NCBI GenBank assembly: GCA_028023455.1
Contig: JAQFVV010000012.1
Location: 8,902,499-8,966,498 of the forward strand
From: Epiperipatus broadwayi
Lineage: Eukaryota > Onychophora > Udeonychophora > Euonychophora > Peripatidae
DNA: 64,000 nt
Direction: 5' to 3'
Part shown: one piece after another, positions 23,090-35,240 of the stretch
How positions within the stretch are numbered: the stretch's first letter is position 1
Layout of the letters: every line of letters begins with the position of its first letter
The notes under the pieces: model-generated
What the model was told of the DNA's origin: nothing
Seen by the model: the letters and a program-made list of their open reading frames with translations, nothing else
Databases searched by the model: none
Translations under genes and position numbers: made by a program

Positions 23090-24030
23090 CACAAGATATT
23101 TCTGTTATAAGTTAAAATGTATATTCCTTATGTGTATATTCTATTTAGTAAGTGTAAATAATAATATATGTGTACATAAGTAATTCAAAATATAAAAGAC
23201 TCTTTGAAGTGAAAAGTGTTTAATATTTTTACTTTGAAATTTTTTTAAAAAAATACTTACAAAAACTATATTGTAAACAAATTTCACTTAATACATATAA
23301 TCCTATTTTAAATCAATTTGACATATATAATAAAGTATATATATCACAAAATATTTCTGCAATAAATTAATATGTATATTCTTTATGTATATATCCTATT
23401 TAGTATGTGTACATAATAATATATGTGTATGTAAAGTGATTAAAAATATATATTCTTTTAAATTAAGTGTTTTACAATTTGACAGTTTTTATTTATATTT
23501 TTAAAAAATGTTCTAAACAAAACTATATTATAAACAACTTTATCACTTAAATGAAGCTTGCTATCATAACAAATAAAATTGATAGTGAGCAATATTTAAA
23601 ATATTCTCCCCATTCTTTCTATTTAAGAAACTAAATGACCTATTAAAAATTATTGTGTCCTATCAGTTTCATAGACATTTAAAACAAATGTACAAAATTT
23701 CAAAAACTTACATTGAAGTTAAATATATTAAATATTAATTTTAAAATGTCATAAAAATGTTATTAAATTGAAAAAAATCTTTATACCACCCTCTTAAGAA
23801 TATTATTTAAAACAAATGAAAGTTCTAAGAATAATTTTTTAATTGTGATGCATGAAATTATTGAATATTTTTTATATTTTCCCACATCTAAGAAACTAGA
23901 TGACTTACTGAAAAGATGAATGTCCCATATGAATGAGGTTTGTGTTATTTAGTTACATACCAGATTTCAAGTAATTCTATTGAATTTTAATATATTAAAC
24001 CTCAATTTTAAAATTTCATTTTGATTTGAA
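23090..24030. repeat. Diverged tandem duplications, periods about 255 and 264 bp
   Basis: The string cacaagatatttctg at 23090 recurs as cacaaaatatttctg at 23345, followed in both by similar tatattc-rich sequence and aaactatattgtaaac. A second pair begins aagaaactaaatgacc near 23625 and aagaaactagatgactt near 23889. Similarity is moderate with many gaps, so the duplications look old. Together they may be one decayed array of about 260-bp units. Confidence 0.5.
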
Positions 24031-24139
24031 AAAGATTAACATTTAACAAATAAATAAACAAATAAACTGACTTTTCAAAAAATAATTTTGCTACTAGAAA
24101 ACATTAAACATTGTACATAGTTTCAAGATTTACAGTTCG

Positions 24140-26530
24140 ATTTGGAAATGTTAATCAGAATATAGAATTAGCATGCAAATATTAATATACATAAATTTTA
24201 GAAAAGATACCAAATGCAGTTAATTCACGCTTCAGCTCCATTAAGTTCTAACTTTGATGAAAAAGTAAAGAATTTTCATAAGGATATTTATTACCTATGT
24301 TTTTAATTAAATTAAATATTTTAAAATTGTGTGGGAGATTTTAATGTTAGAATTAAAAAACAATTGAAGGATGAAAATATTGTGGAAAATTTGTAAATGT
24401 AATAGGGGTGAGAGAGGCCATAGACTTGAAAAATTTGTAAAGAATGAAAAACTTTATATTACATCTTTTTTGTAGAGAAAAATTCAAGATGAAAATGATC
24501 ATGGAAGGATGTAAATGAAGTCATAACAAAGATTATATTTGAACTAACAGAAAATGTGTAATACAAGACTGTAATGTACATACAGAATTAAGAACAATCA
24601 GTGATGTCTGGTTAGTTAGATGTAAAAAAATATGTATGTAATGCAGAACTAGAGGTCAAAAAGTTTCAATAGTCGATATATGCCAATCTTTCAAAACTAT
24701 TCTATTGAATTTAAACTAAAATCTGCAAATCTTCATAAAATATTCTCAGGTTTTGAAGATGATCCATTCAAAATTAAGTGAGATTAATAAAAGATGAAAA
24801 ATATTATACAGAACATACAAATAGAAGCATTAAGAGCAGCAATTTATAAATTATATTTTAATTGATTCAATGGAATACATGGAAAACAAGATATATTAAA
24901 CTATTTTTGAATGATTAATATTAGAAAAAAGTGACAAAGAAATATAATTATGATATTTTAAGAAATTTCTATAGAAAACAATAAAAGTCTCAAAAATAAA
25001 AGATCAAGAAAATAATAGAATTATATATATATTTAATATAAAGAATGTGAATAATTAGAAATATTATTGGCAAAGTTAAATTACCAAATGTCAAAATAAT
25101 AAAAATATACCAGTGATAAGAAGAATACAGTAGTGATATTGACGTTAAGAAAAATGAAAAAAAAAAAAGGCGAATAAATATTCAGACATATCATTATATG
25201 TAAAACATTTATTTTATTGCAAATCATCTACAGAGAATATTAAACTCAAAAAAAGAAAATAGATTTAAAGATTATAGCATTGACTATGGCTTGACATTTT
25301 GCATTTGTTTTTAGATTATGAAAAAGCATTTAATCATTTATAAACATTACTGTAATGATTAAGACTTTGTAGAATTATGCCATAACCAGGGCACTATCAA
25401 ATTATGAAGCATATTAATCAAAAGAACAGCAGTGATTAGACTGAGGGATGAGTCCATATTTTCGAAATTTTTTATGCAATATTATGAAAAGTATTTTGTA
25501 CATTAAATTGAAAATTAAAACAAATGAAGATTATTTATGTCATCTAGATTTTTTCACAGGGTGCAGTAGTTTTCCCAAATATATTTCACAGCTTTAGGAA
25601 ATGTTGCAACAGTTGCGAGACAAGAACAAATTGAGATTAAAAATAAGTACCAAAAAGAATAAAGTTATGTTCAATGACTTTTCAAAAAAGGTCAAAAGTA
25701 GTAAATGAATTAAAAAAATGTTAATAACTATAAATATTTTACCAATAATTCTGCACTTCTACCCTTGTTAGAGAAGTTTCATTTGTTAATGTTTATTTAT
25801 GCTTAGCGCTCAAAGCTCCTAAGCTTCATATTCATAGCTGAGTACAGTTGTTAGTAATGAGGGGAAGTATTCTTATTTATGCTAATAAGTTAGCTGCTGA
25901 TTATGTAGTCAGTTTTAGCATTTTACTTTGTTTAGATTAGTTTTTCCATCTTTTTGAAATGGTGAAACAGGTGTTTTTTCTATTTTAGTAACATTATTAT
26001 ACAAATGGAAACATAATGAATAAATTTCAATAATAAAATTTACTTGCATGAAAATGCTTTTGGTATAAGTGATCTAATATTAAAAAAAATGTGTATGTGC
26101 TTGAAAAAAAAATTTTTTTTAGTAAATGTGTAATACATTACTTGATTATTTATGTATTTAACACTTTCACTTAATAGAAGAGCCATACAAAGATTGCACA
26201 TGAACCAGCAAAGTATGAAGATACGCATACTAATATTAACAATAAAGGATTCAAAGCAAAATAAAAGAGTAAAAAAATAAAACAAATATAACTGACATAA
26301 CTGAAAGAATTCAGAGGCTAAAGAGGAGTTGGACTGAAAACTTTATTAGAAAACCTCAAAATAGCCGGAAAACTGAAAATAAAACCAGATCCTTAAAAAA
26401 TGTGCAGAAGAATGATGAATGGATAAAGTAGTTTGCTGGAGTAGAGTGAAAAACAAAAATTATGAATCAAGAAAAATGGACAATCAAAATTTGTCAGTGA
26501 GATGCAGTTCACGAGTTGGGAGAATCATGA
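24140..26530 (+). mobile_element. RTE-like LINE, decayed
   Basis: Plus-strand protein fragments appear in the correct order for one LINE: endonuclease from 24200, reverse transcriptase near 25300-25680, and a C-terminal domain at 26318-26440. The stretch 25770-26300 has no LINE similarity and may be an insertion. All frames are broken. Confidence 0.65.
24200..26440 (+). pseudogene. RTE-type endonuclease/reverse transcriptase relic
   Basis: Fragments in order: HASAPLSSNFDEKVKNFHKD near 24225 (the YAPTS strand and helix of the endonuclease); GDFNVRI near 24335 (catalytic GD-x-N); RGERGHRLEKFVKNEKLYIT near 24405; SDVWLVRCK near 24605 (position of the SDH-x-L motif, His lost); DYEKAFNHL near 25315 (first catalytic Asp of the reverse transcriptase); MLQQL and KNKVMFND near 25600-25675; and LKRSWTENFIRKPQN at 26318 with a following DEWIK and FAGVE (C-terminal GH-x-xR-like region). 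This pattern is the one I know from RTE-type LINEs. The YADD motif is not visible. It is inactive. Confidence 0.65.
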
Positions 26531-28739
26531 AAGTTTTTGGGTCATAACAGGTATAGATTTATTTTTTTCTCAAGAAAATTATCTTATAATTAATTCAGTA
26601 AATCTTCCACTACTGACATTTTAATATGAATCTAGGAATTATTAACTAAAATAAATGTCTTAGATTATTCTGATTTGGTCAGATGAGAAAAAAAAATGCT
26701 GACTGTAAAAAAGAAAATAAAACATGCTGCTGCTTTCACTATTGGTAGGAAGTATTATGATTCCATGGACAGTGAACTCATAGTTATTTTTTTTTATAAA
26801 ACAATAGAGTAGAAAAAAAAATCAGAAAGTAATGACTTCTTTTTTTGCATAAACACACTTAAAAAATAAAGTTTTCTTTCTTTAATATTTTTTACTCTTA
26901 ATTAACACAAAAAATTTTCTAGTTGTTTTTATTGTTTTAATACTTCTAAGAAAATTAACTATTTTCCTTTAGGAATTTATCTTTTATTTGTTTTTCTTTT
27001 TTAAAAAAAGATGATTGTAGTCATAATGGCAAAATAAAATTCCATCTAAATTAAAGAGAAGTTTTATTTCGGCTATAGATCATTGACGAATATCACTAAA
27101 AGCCATATAAAATATTTTTGAAATCAAATCTTTATAAAAATAAACATATAGAACTAAATAAAATTGTCAATTTTTATATTAAAAAATTAAATTAGTAAAG
27201 AAAAAAAAAGTACTTTTGATCTTAATATTTTCAGATTATGTAGCAAGTTCTCATATAAAAAAATTACTAACATTCAGAAACAATTAATGGAGTTGGTTTT
27301 TTTAAAATAAATAAAATATGTAAGATCTTGAATATAATTTTAAATTATATATATAACTTGCAGTATTAATTTGTCCTACAGTCACAATGATTTCCAAACT
27401 TCTGCTTAATGAAGTTAATGGTTGAAGAATTAGAAAAAAAAATTCTTCAAATTAATTATCAACTAAGAAAAAAATATGTGTAATCAACTGCTATTGAAAG
27501 TGAATTTCCTTGGACTCTTACCCTAACCCAAGTGCAAACTGATTCACATCCATTTATATAAATCTCTTCAAACAGAAATGAGTCTGAACATTTATAGAAA
27601 AAATTAAAAATCTCAATATAAAAAAGTGAAACTTTTTAATAATTAAGATATATGTATTCTTTTTACTTTGTAACTTATTAAATAGATATTGAAATTTATT
27701 TTAATTTAAAATTTATTTTTATAATCATTTTTTTAACTAGAAAATATCATAATTAAAAAATGATAAAAAATTAATGCCTAGTTTAGTTTAGTTATCATCA
27801 TCATCATAAATTTTTTTAATTTTTTATGGCTACTCAATTGAATAAAATCTTCATGCTTAGCCCATGGCTGCTTGATAATCACATGATCTTCCAAGCAACT
27901 GATCACGTAGGAATTTTAAGTTTTATTAGACTATTGCCATATTAAAAAGTACAAGTAAACACTGCTTTTGGAACAAATCTTTTTGTTTTAAAGTTTACAT
28001 ATGCAAAAAATTTTAAACATTTTTTTTTTGAGTTTAAGAAAAAGAGATCATATGACATTGTATTATTAATTTTTATTTATTCAAAAGTTTATTTTTCAAT
28101 GAAATTTTTATTTTGAAAAATTAGTTTTAGAATAAAAGACTCCGCATTTGTAACATACGTAACAAAGACTATAGCTTTATATATATTTCTTTTAATAGAT
28201 GATGTATACTTTTCTCCTAGAGACAGGTATAATCATTTACATAAAAGTTAGTGAAGTTTTCCATAGATCCATATTAAAAAAAATAAAGAAGTTTCAAATA
28301 AAAATATAGTATACAGATAAAATTCAAATATTTTATTGATATCTTCTTTACCCCGTATTTAATTAGGAAAGAAGCTACTATATAGGAAAGTTTATTTTTG
28401 CTTTTGTTAGATTTTAGTAAGTTTTTATCATTGCATTATGAATATATACCTATCCTGATAAATATAAATCATCAGAGATAACTCTATTAAGTTAATAGAA
28501 TTAAACTAAGTAAAACAATACAATAAACACTGACATTACTACCAGCAACCATCAAGATATACTTTTTGTTGTCAATTAATACATGGTTTGTATACAAGTT
28601 ATGTTCTTAGGGCTAATTCAAGTAGAATAATGAGGTAACATTTTTTTGCAATCACTTTAAAAAATACACAGTTATTATTAAAACAGTTTAGAGAAGCAAG
28701 AACAAAACATAAAAATTAGATTCAGTGAAGAAATATCTA
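26531..28739. other. AT-rich DNA, nothing recognised
   Basis: No feature supported. There are several A or T runs and no inverted repeat longer than about 20 bp that I could see. Confidence 0.45.
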
Positions 28740-28744
28740 TTTAA

Positions 28745-29700
28745 TGGGGAAAGTAAACTAAAGAATGGAAATGGGAGATATGTACCAAGAAGTGGAGGAG
28801 TATAGATATTTAGGTATTTTGTTACATGAAAAAAGAAATTCTGCAGAGAATTGGATATTAAAGTTGAGTAGCAAAAAAAAAAAAGGATTGTGATTAATTA
28901 AAAATGAAACACATTTCTCAAATAATAAATATAAGGTATTATAAAATAATTTGGAAAAGAGTACCTGTTTTAACATTTGAAAATGATGTATCTTAAACTA
29001 GCCAGTGAAATCAGAGTTTTTAGATACAACTTTAAAAAAGGTAGATACATAAGTATTGAGTGAAAGTAAATAAGACTATTGAAAGTAAATAGGTAAAAAA
29101 ATTTAATGAGGAAATTCAAAAATAAAAGGAAAAGGTTTGCAAAGTTTCAATATAGAAATGAAAATAGATTACAAAAAAAAAAGAATTGAATTATTTGTGA
29201 TAGCAAACAATAAAGATTTTATAATATGCAAAGTTAATAGATAATTATAAAGAATACAAAAAGAGTATAAATAAATTGGTTAGAGAAAAAGAATTAGAAC
29301 TTGTGGAAAATGAATATGAATAAAAATAGTTTTGAGTTATGTAGAATTACATAAAATAATGGATGATAACATAAAAAGGAGTTTATCTGGTGCAAGGGTA
29401 AGAGTTTTAAATAAGGGTAAAAAAAACTGAATAAGGATTTGGATTGTATATATAATTTATGAAAAGATGAAGATAGAGTGAGTGTTAAACATTTACTTTT
29501 AAAGTGTAGTTTGCTAAAAGAGGATCAAAACAAATTTCATGAAGAGAGGGAGAACTTTAAAGATAAAGAGTGAAAGAGAGATTTTATAATTTTTTGTTTA
29601 GTTCTTTAAATTGGTATCGAAGAACAAGAGAATAGGGTAGTAGAACTATGGCAAACAAAACCTTTATTAAAATATATAGGAAGAGTAAAAAAATAAATAA
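28745..29700 (+). pseudogene. LINE ORF2 3' half, decayed
   Basis: The plus strand reads VEEYRYLGILLHEKRNSAEN near 28785-28845, the thumb-region YLG motif of LINE reverse transcriptases. After several broken frames comes VKHLLLKCSLLKEDQNKF near 29488-29540, the His-Cys half of the C-terminal zinc knuckle (H-x4-C). Catalytic motifs lie upstream and are absent, as expected for a 5'-truncated copy. A family A element has landed just downstream (29752). Confidence 0.6.
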
Positions 29701-29751
29701 AACAGAGATATAAAAATAATTAGGTAACAAAAAATAAGAAGTAGATAAGTT

Positions 29752-30044
29752 AAACCACTAAACATCACATGATCACCATTTCTTATGCTTGCTCATAACT
29801 GTTATTAAAACAGTCAAAACTCTCCATACAGTAATGCCACTCAGTGCAAGACAGAATAATCAATGGATCTAGGTGTAGTGCTCTCAGATCCAAGGCTCTT
29901 CACTGATGAAAGCCACAAACTAGAAATTAGTCTGGGGATATTGGATGAGTAGGCACTAGATAGGGATTTTAAGCCTTCTGATATCCATTGATTATTCTGG
30001 CTTGCACTGACTGGCACTACTGTATGGAGAGTTTTGCCTGTTTT
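29752..30044. mobile_element. Family A inverted-repeat element, copy 3
   Basis: A perfect 13-bp target duplication, aagtagataagtt, is at 29739-29751 and 30045-30057. The left end has the one-sided ~55-bp tail (acatcacatgatcacc, ttatgcttgctcataac). Then come the short left arm (aaactctccatacag) and the longer right arm with the hammerhead motif, ending ggagagttttgcctg. The left arm is internally deleted relative to copy 2. Confidence 0.75.
29888..29946 (+). ncRNA. Hammerhead ribozyme, family A copy 3
   Basis: The outer helix atccaa/ttggat and stem I around tcttca/tgggga flank an intact ctgatga (29903-29909) and gaaa (29923-29926). Stem II has decayed (aagcc ... acta), and stem III at-ta-gt has one changed base. 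The core is preserved but activity is doubtful because of stem II. Confidence 0.5.
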
Positions 30045-30089
30045 AAGTAGATAAGTTTATTGTAATATGACAAACTTATTAGAAAGATG

Positions 30090-30345
30090 TTTAATTTGAT
30101 AACAGATTTTTGGGCATATAGACTATGTACAAAAACTTCTGATCATTGTTTTAAGAAGCCATATCACATAACACTGTGTAGAAATAGTTGATTTTATGGC
30201 GGAACAAGAATTTTGAAAGAGGGAGTTTTTATCTTGGATAATAAATAAGGTTTTGGGGCATATAGCCTATGTATAAAAATTTCAGATTTCATATCATACC
30301 ATATATTTAAGAGATAAAAGTTTATCATTATATATAGTAAAGTTT
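30090..30345. repeat. Diverged direct repeats, period about 150 bp
   Basis: ttttgggcatatagactatgt near 30110 recurs as ttttggggcatatagcctatgt near 30253, each followed by acaaaaa/ataaaaa-tttc-gat sequence. A shorter repeat, aaagtttatcattat, doubles near 30317-30350. This is probably the remains of a tandem array or of a repeat's 3' region. Confidence 0.45.
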
Positions 30346-31099
30346 ATCATTACTTGTCAACTGCTTAACATAATTTAATTTAACATCATATTATATAGAG
30401 CTATATAGATATTAATGAATTATTTATTATATAAAAATGCAGAAATACATAACTAAATAGCATTATGTTGAAAGCTGATGATGATAAAAAATTATTTTAT
30501 TCTTTTCGCTCAAATAGTCAGTTTGATATAACTCTGACATTTTATTTTTTAAAAAACTAGGTTAATTAAAAACTTATTTTTGAATATAAAACTATAAATT
30601 CATTATTCAACATTAATTTTACGATATTTCAAAATGAAGTAAAAAAAAAAAAAAAATTTTATTCCCCAATTGTAATAACTAAATAGTTAATTCAGAAACA
30701 TGAAATAAATGTAATCATTTTAATTGCTAACAATGTTATTAATAATAATTTAGTTGACTCAAGGGTAAAACTTGTCAAAAAGAATTACACATTATTTTAA
30801 ATTATACTAAATTCTGTTGTCATCAACAAAACATGTACATTTAGATATGCTTCTTACATAAAAATTTTCTATTAAATATTACTCCCCTTCAAAAAAGAAT
30901 AAACAACAAAAAAGAGTACATTTGATTAAAATATAACAACTATAATTTTTTTAACAGTTTATAATACAGACATATAACCATAAATGAAAACTACATGAAT
31001 TCATATCTCTTATTTTCTGAACAATTTTAAAACTAATCTACATAATGTCATAACGTTTTTAATATTATGAATGCAATTTATGACTTTAATATCTAAGGT
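30346..31099. other. AT-rich DNA, nothing recognised
   Basis: No feature supported. Confidence 0.45.
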
Positions 31100-31610
31100 T
31101 TAAAACCTTGGATGCTTTATTACTTTAAAAAGTTTAATCTGTTTAAATATCTTGGTAGCATTAGGTAGACAGGCATTCTGGATGTTAGATGCATATGCTG
31201 TTACCCTCCTCTTAAATTACTAGTATGCAGGCTTATTGTTTTATCAAATTTATTGTATAAAAGTGATAAGTAGATCCCACTGATAAATCATATAACTGCT
31301 AGAAAAATGGCATTTAAAAATGAGCTGCACTATTCTGAAATATGATAGCTAAATCATAAGATCAACTGCCACACCCGTCATTGCTGATTATGAGAATATT
31401 GAAGTACTAATATAAAAACATATCTTTGTTGGATTAGGCATATAAATCAACTGATGAAAAGATTTCCTAGAAAGTATTTTATGATGGATGGATGTATGTG
31501 TCTTATGGGGGAAAATAGACTGTATTTGCATTGTAAAGATTATTTAAAATTTTTCAAATCATTGGAAGACTATGGCTGATATTAAATTACAATAAAAAAT
31601 TACAGTTAGA
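31100..31610 (+). pseudogene. RTE-like LINE 3' fragment
   Basis: Plus-strand fragments follow the C-terminal order of RTE-type LINEs: FKYLGSIR near 31140, CRLIVLSNLLYKSD near 31230-31270, and RFPRKYFMMDGCMC near 31460-31500 followed by CKDYLKFFKSLEDYG near 31535-31580. This matches the RLP-x-Q-x2-YGEL and RYKD-x-LK pattern downstream of the reverse transcriptase. Frames are shifted and the copy is 5'-truncated. It is not contiguous with the RTE-like copy at 24-26.5 kb, as that has its own C-terminal piece. Confidence 0.55.
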
Positions 31611-31879
31611 CAAAATATTTCAAAAAGTAAAAGTTCAGTGAGAAAAAAATTAAAGCATAACTACAATCTGTCTAATAAACAGACTTTATAAATGACTAGT
31701 ACATATCACATATGGATGTATTTATGGCTTATATAATCATTATAAAATTCATTTTGATGTTCTTTAATATTTTTCCTTTTTTCCTTCTGGAATTACAATG
31801 CCCATACTCATTAATGAATAGTAATTAATGATACCTATATTATAAATTTATTATAAACATATAAAATTAAAAATTATAT

Positions 31880-32170
31880 ACCATTACACCACCATAATCA
31901 TTGTCTCATAATTCACAAATTCAGTAATCCATGGTTTGCAAAAAATATTAAATGAAAATAAAAAAATAGAATTATTTAAATTACGTGTATATTCTAGAGG
32001 CAGAAACCGCGGTCTGAGGTTGAGGGTATTTTTGAAGCTTCATAATAGTTTGTTTTTAACTTACTCTATATATAAAATATTCTCTGTCTATACAGCAACA
32101 GCCATTTTTTATCTTATGCATGCAGTTTTGTGATTATAGCACCAGCATTTGAACTTATGCTAAGCATAGT
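31880..32170. mobile_element. Possible Tigger/pogo-type MITE
   Basis: The sequence aattcagtaatccatggttt, then aaatattaaatgaaaa, then gaaaccgcggtctgagg recalls the non-coding ends of Tigger/pogo MITEs as I remember them from other animals. I could not define matching terminal inverted repeats or a TA duplication. A 65-codon open frame at 31936-32133 is probably chance. Confidence 0.25.
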
Positions 32171-33500
32171 GCATTTCTGTTTTGAATTAGAAAATTAAAA
32201 TTTAGAATATAGTGCAAAATTAATGATGTTTTCAATTCTAAAAAATTTAAAAAAAGTAATTTGTTGTTGTTTTTATATGTAAAAATTGTATGATAATCAA
32301 TAAGAATAAAGAATTAATTCACAAAATAGCAAAAATGAAAATTTTTCTGTGCCTTTGAGGATTTCTAAAATTAAATACCCATTAGATAGTAAGCATTTAA
32401 TGAAAATTGCCAGACAACATGAACAAAAAGAATGTTTCAATAGTCACTAACATATTGGATCAAAAAGTTTACATGAAGATTTAAAGAAAAGATCTATTAA
32501 GGGATTTATTGCAAATAAAAGATGATTGGATAGATTCAGGTATTAGTAGGAACTTAAAACAAAGCATACATAATGGTTTTTTTTTATATTTCATAGAAGT
32601 ATTACTATTCTTAACTTTGTGCTTTAGAATCATTTTAAATGAATTCTAAATTTGTCACCACGATCACAAGAATATCACAAAAAAATGGCTTCTGTTATCT
32701 ATACAGGCAATAATGCTTGAAATTTATACATTTAACAAGATATAAGCATTGTATCATTATCAATTTTCATCTCAAGAAAAATAAAATAGTTTTTAAATTT
32801 TTTTTTGAATGATCTAATGAAAACATTCTTAGATGTACACATCTAATTTCAAGCACAATACACAGAAACCAATGTGCAATTTAAATTTTTTCCCTAAATA
32901 TATTATTCTATTTTTTATTAATATATTAATCTGTGTAATTTTTAAATTAAATTGTATCTTGCATATCTATACACATGTGAAAATATTTAAACTGTATACA
33001 TACAAGTTTAGAATGTATATTATATAATCATTTCTTTCTATTACCATCAATTTTCAATATCCACAAACATATTTGAAAACAAATGATCCACATATTATAG
33101 ATGAACTATATTTAAGTTAATGAAAAATAATTTTTCATTGAAACAATGCTTTTGCTTTACTGCACAATTCAACAATTGTATGTTATATTATCTATGATAC
33201 AGTTCTGTTGTCTCCAAATACATTAACAAATTTTTACATATACCCTCACTCACACATATATTATTGTTATGCAATATGTTGATAAAAAAAATTAACAACT
33301 ATATTCAATTTACTGGTAAAGAATATTGTATAAAATTTCTGTCTGAAAGTCTAATATTAACTAGTCAATGAAATATTAAAATCAAATAATAACACTAGAT
33401 CATCCATAAATGGCATACAATAGCAGTTTGCCTTTGATCGTTATCTTCTTAATGCACTAGTTGCATACAAGCATCTCATTTATAAAATTAAATCAAAGAT
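32171..33500. other. AT-rich DNA, nothing recognised
   Basis: No feature supported. Confidence 0.45.
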
Positions 33501-33509
33501 TTTAATGCA

Positions 33510-33859
33510 AAACTCTCTATACGTATTGCCACTCAGTGCAAGCCAGAGTAATCAATGGATGCCAGAAGGTTTGGCATAAAATCATCTATTGCTTACTCAT
33601 CCAATATTCCCAGACTAGTTTCTGGCTTGCGGTCTTCATCAGTGAGGAGCCTTAGATCTGAGAGCACTGCACCTAGATCTTAGAAACTAGTCTGGGGATA
33701 TTGGATGAATAGGCACTAGATGGGGATTTTATACACAAGCCTTCTGGCATCCATTAATTACTCTGGCTTGCACTGAGTGGCAATACATATAGAGTTTGGC
33801 CTGTTTTAATAACAGTTATAAGCAAGCATAGGAATGGTGATCATGTGATGTTTATAGAC
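33510..33859. mobile_element. Family A inverted-repeat element, copy 4
   Basis: A 9-bp target duplication, tttaatgca, is at 33501-33509 and 33860-33868. The left arm starts abruptly at aaactctct and carries the hammerhead on the minus strand. The right arm lacks most of the inner sequence and ends gagtttggcctg, followed by the one-sided tail (ataagcaagcatagg, gatcatgtgatgttt). The orientation is as in copy 2 and opposite to copy 3. Confidence 0.75.
33599..33658 (-). ncRNA. Hammerhead ribozyme, family A copy 4
   Basis: On the minus strand: tcctca, ctgatga, agaccgcaagcca, gaaa, ctagtc, tgggaa. The core is intact. Stem I has lost one pair relative to copy 2 (tgggaa instead of tgggga). Stem III is ac-ta-gt with C at the cleavage position. 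Confidence 0.55.
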
Positions 33860-34075
33860 TTTAATGCATATAATAAAATAATAGAATACTTAAACTTTGC
33901 AGCAGCACTTTCCATCCAACTTTGAATAGGCATTTTTATAAATCAAATGCTTAAGATTTATTATAAAATAAAGGCATAGGTATTGTAAAATAGATACACT
34001 TAGGCACAAGTAAAAATTTAAAAAAAAATAAATTATCCCCCTCCCTTATATTTTTCTAAATTATTTTTTAAACTA

Positions 34076-35238
34076 CACCTGGGTCTCTTTTTACGCGGAC
34101 TTATTTAACACGATTTTGAAGTTACGCGATTCATGTTTCACCGGAAGTCGAACTTTCGCGCACTTAAGTTATATTGAAAGTAATAGCACATTATTGGAAT
34201 TCGACTTTCATCTTAGTAATTTCAATATTTTCAGTGCTTTATAATAGTAAGATTTTATGCAATAATGAAATTAAAATCATGATTTCCACATTTTATGTAT
34301 ACACACATTAAATTTTATAAGATTATAATGTAAATTTGTTCAAACATTGTGCGTGTTAATTTTGCATTTTAAATCACATTCTGTTTTTGCTTTTTAAAAA
34401 AGAATGTTTAATCAATTATTAATCATTTAGTGTCCGCAAGTTTATTTTTAAAAGGTGAGTAATAGCAGTGAAACGAAATTTGATTTTTAAATGGAATTGA
34501 AAATTAAAAAATTAAAGACAAAAATAAAAGTTTAGATACAGAAGAAAATGTAGAAAAAGATAATGAAACAGAAGTGGAACCTGTTCCTTTCACTTCCAAA
34601 ATGATTCGAGAAGGTCTTCAACTTTCTAATCAGTTGGCATATTATTTTCTTACTAATAACACTAATCACGAACGTGCTCTTAAATTCCAACGAGAGCTAA
34701 ATGGTTGTATGTCTGGATATCACACGCTTCATAAACAATTAATAAAATCATCATCTCAAAGATTAATTACTAATTATGTTGTCACTAGAAAACCATTAAA
34801 ACAACAACATGAGAGTGAAGTTGGCTAGTCATAGTTCCTCTTGTGAAGAATCTTTACCAGTTTGCAAACGAACCTGTTTATCGGCAAATAGCGTTAATAA
34901 TTAAAACGTGTATAAAAAATGTAAATTACTGTACTGTAAATTATGCATAAAAATATATTATTTTGAATAAAATTAAATATTATAGTTAAAAAAAGTTTGT
35001 CTTGTATCAATTTTTTTCAAATTTGAAAATTTTTATTAGTCATATTTTATTTCGTTATTTTTTTTTTTTGCGCAAATTTTAAAGTAATTTTATGTTGGTG
35101 CTTTGCTTTTACGTGAATTTTGAAAAATCACAGGCTGCACCCCCCCCTTTTCAATGCAAGTTACGTCTATTTTTGCGCGATTTCATTTGCGCGTGTTTTC
35201 TGAGGAACCTATCTATCGCGTAAAACGAGACCCAGGTG
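34076..35238 (+). mobile_element. Tigger-type (pogo) DNA transposon deletion derivative
   Basis: The ends are inverted repeats of at least 22 bp: cacctgggtctctttttacg on the left, and cacctgggtctcgttttacg read inward from the right. TA is duplicated at 34074-34075 and 35239-35240, as for the Tc1/mariner superfamily. Subterminal sequence is rich in gcg motifs (tttacgcgg, ttgcgcg), unlike the surrounding DNA. Between the ends lies only the last part of a transposase. At ~1.16 kb it is a non-autonomous internal deletion. Confidence 0.85.
34574..34828 (+). pseudogene. C-terminal fragment of a Tigger-like transposase
   Basis: An 84-codon frame begins MEPVPFTSKMIREGLQ, has HERALKFQREL, and ends QRLITNYVVTRK plus a short tail. 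It matches the layout of the Tigger transposase C-terminus: acidic stretch, K-F/T-x-K-E-L-like start, a helix ending near a conserved ER, then a T/S-rich end before the stop. The DNA-binding and DDE catalytic domains are missing. The frame itself is unbroken. Open sequence upstream of 34574 (ENVEKDNETEVE) shows that the ATG is internal to the original protein, not a true start. Confidence 0.65.
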
Positions 35239-35240
35239 TA

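Noticed and set aside
2474-33840. TTAA at the ends of family A palindromes (ttaaaacagg ... cctgttttaa), suggesting a piggyBac MITE
   Set aside because: Three of four copies carry the extra one-sided tail outside the TTAA, and the direct repeats of 9-13 bp lie outside that tail, so TTAA is internal sequence and not the target duplication.
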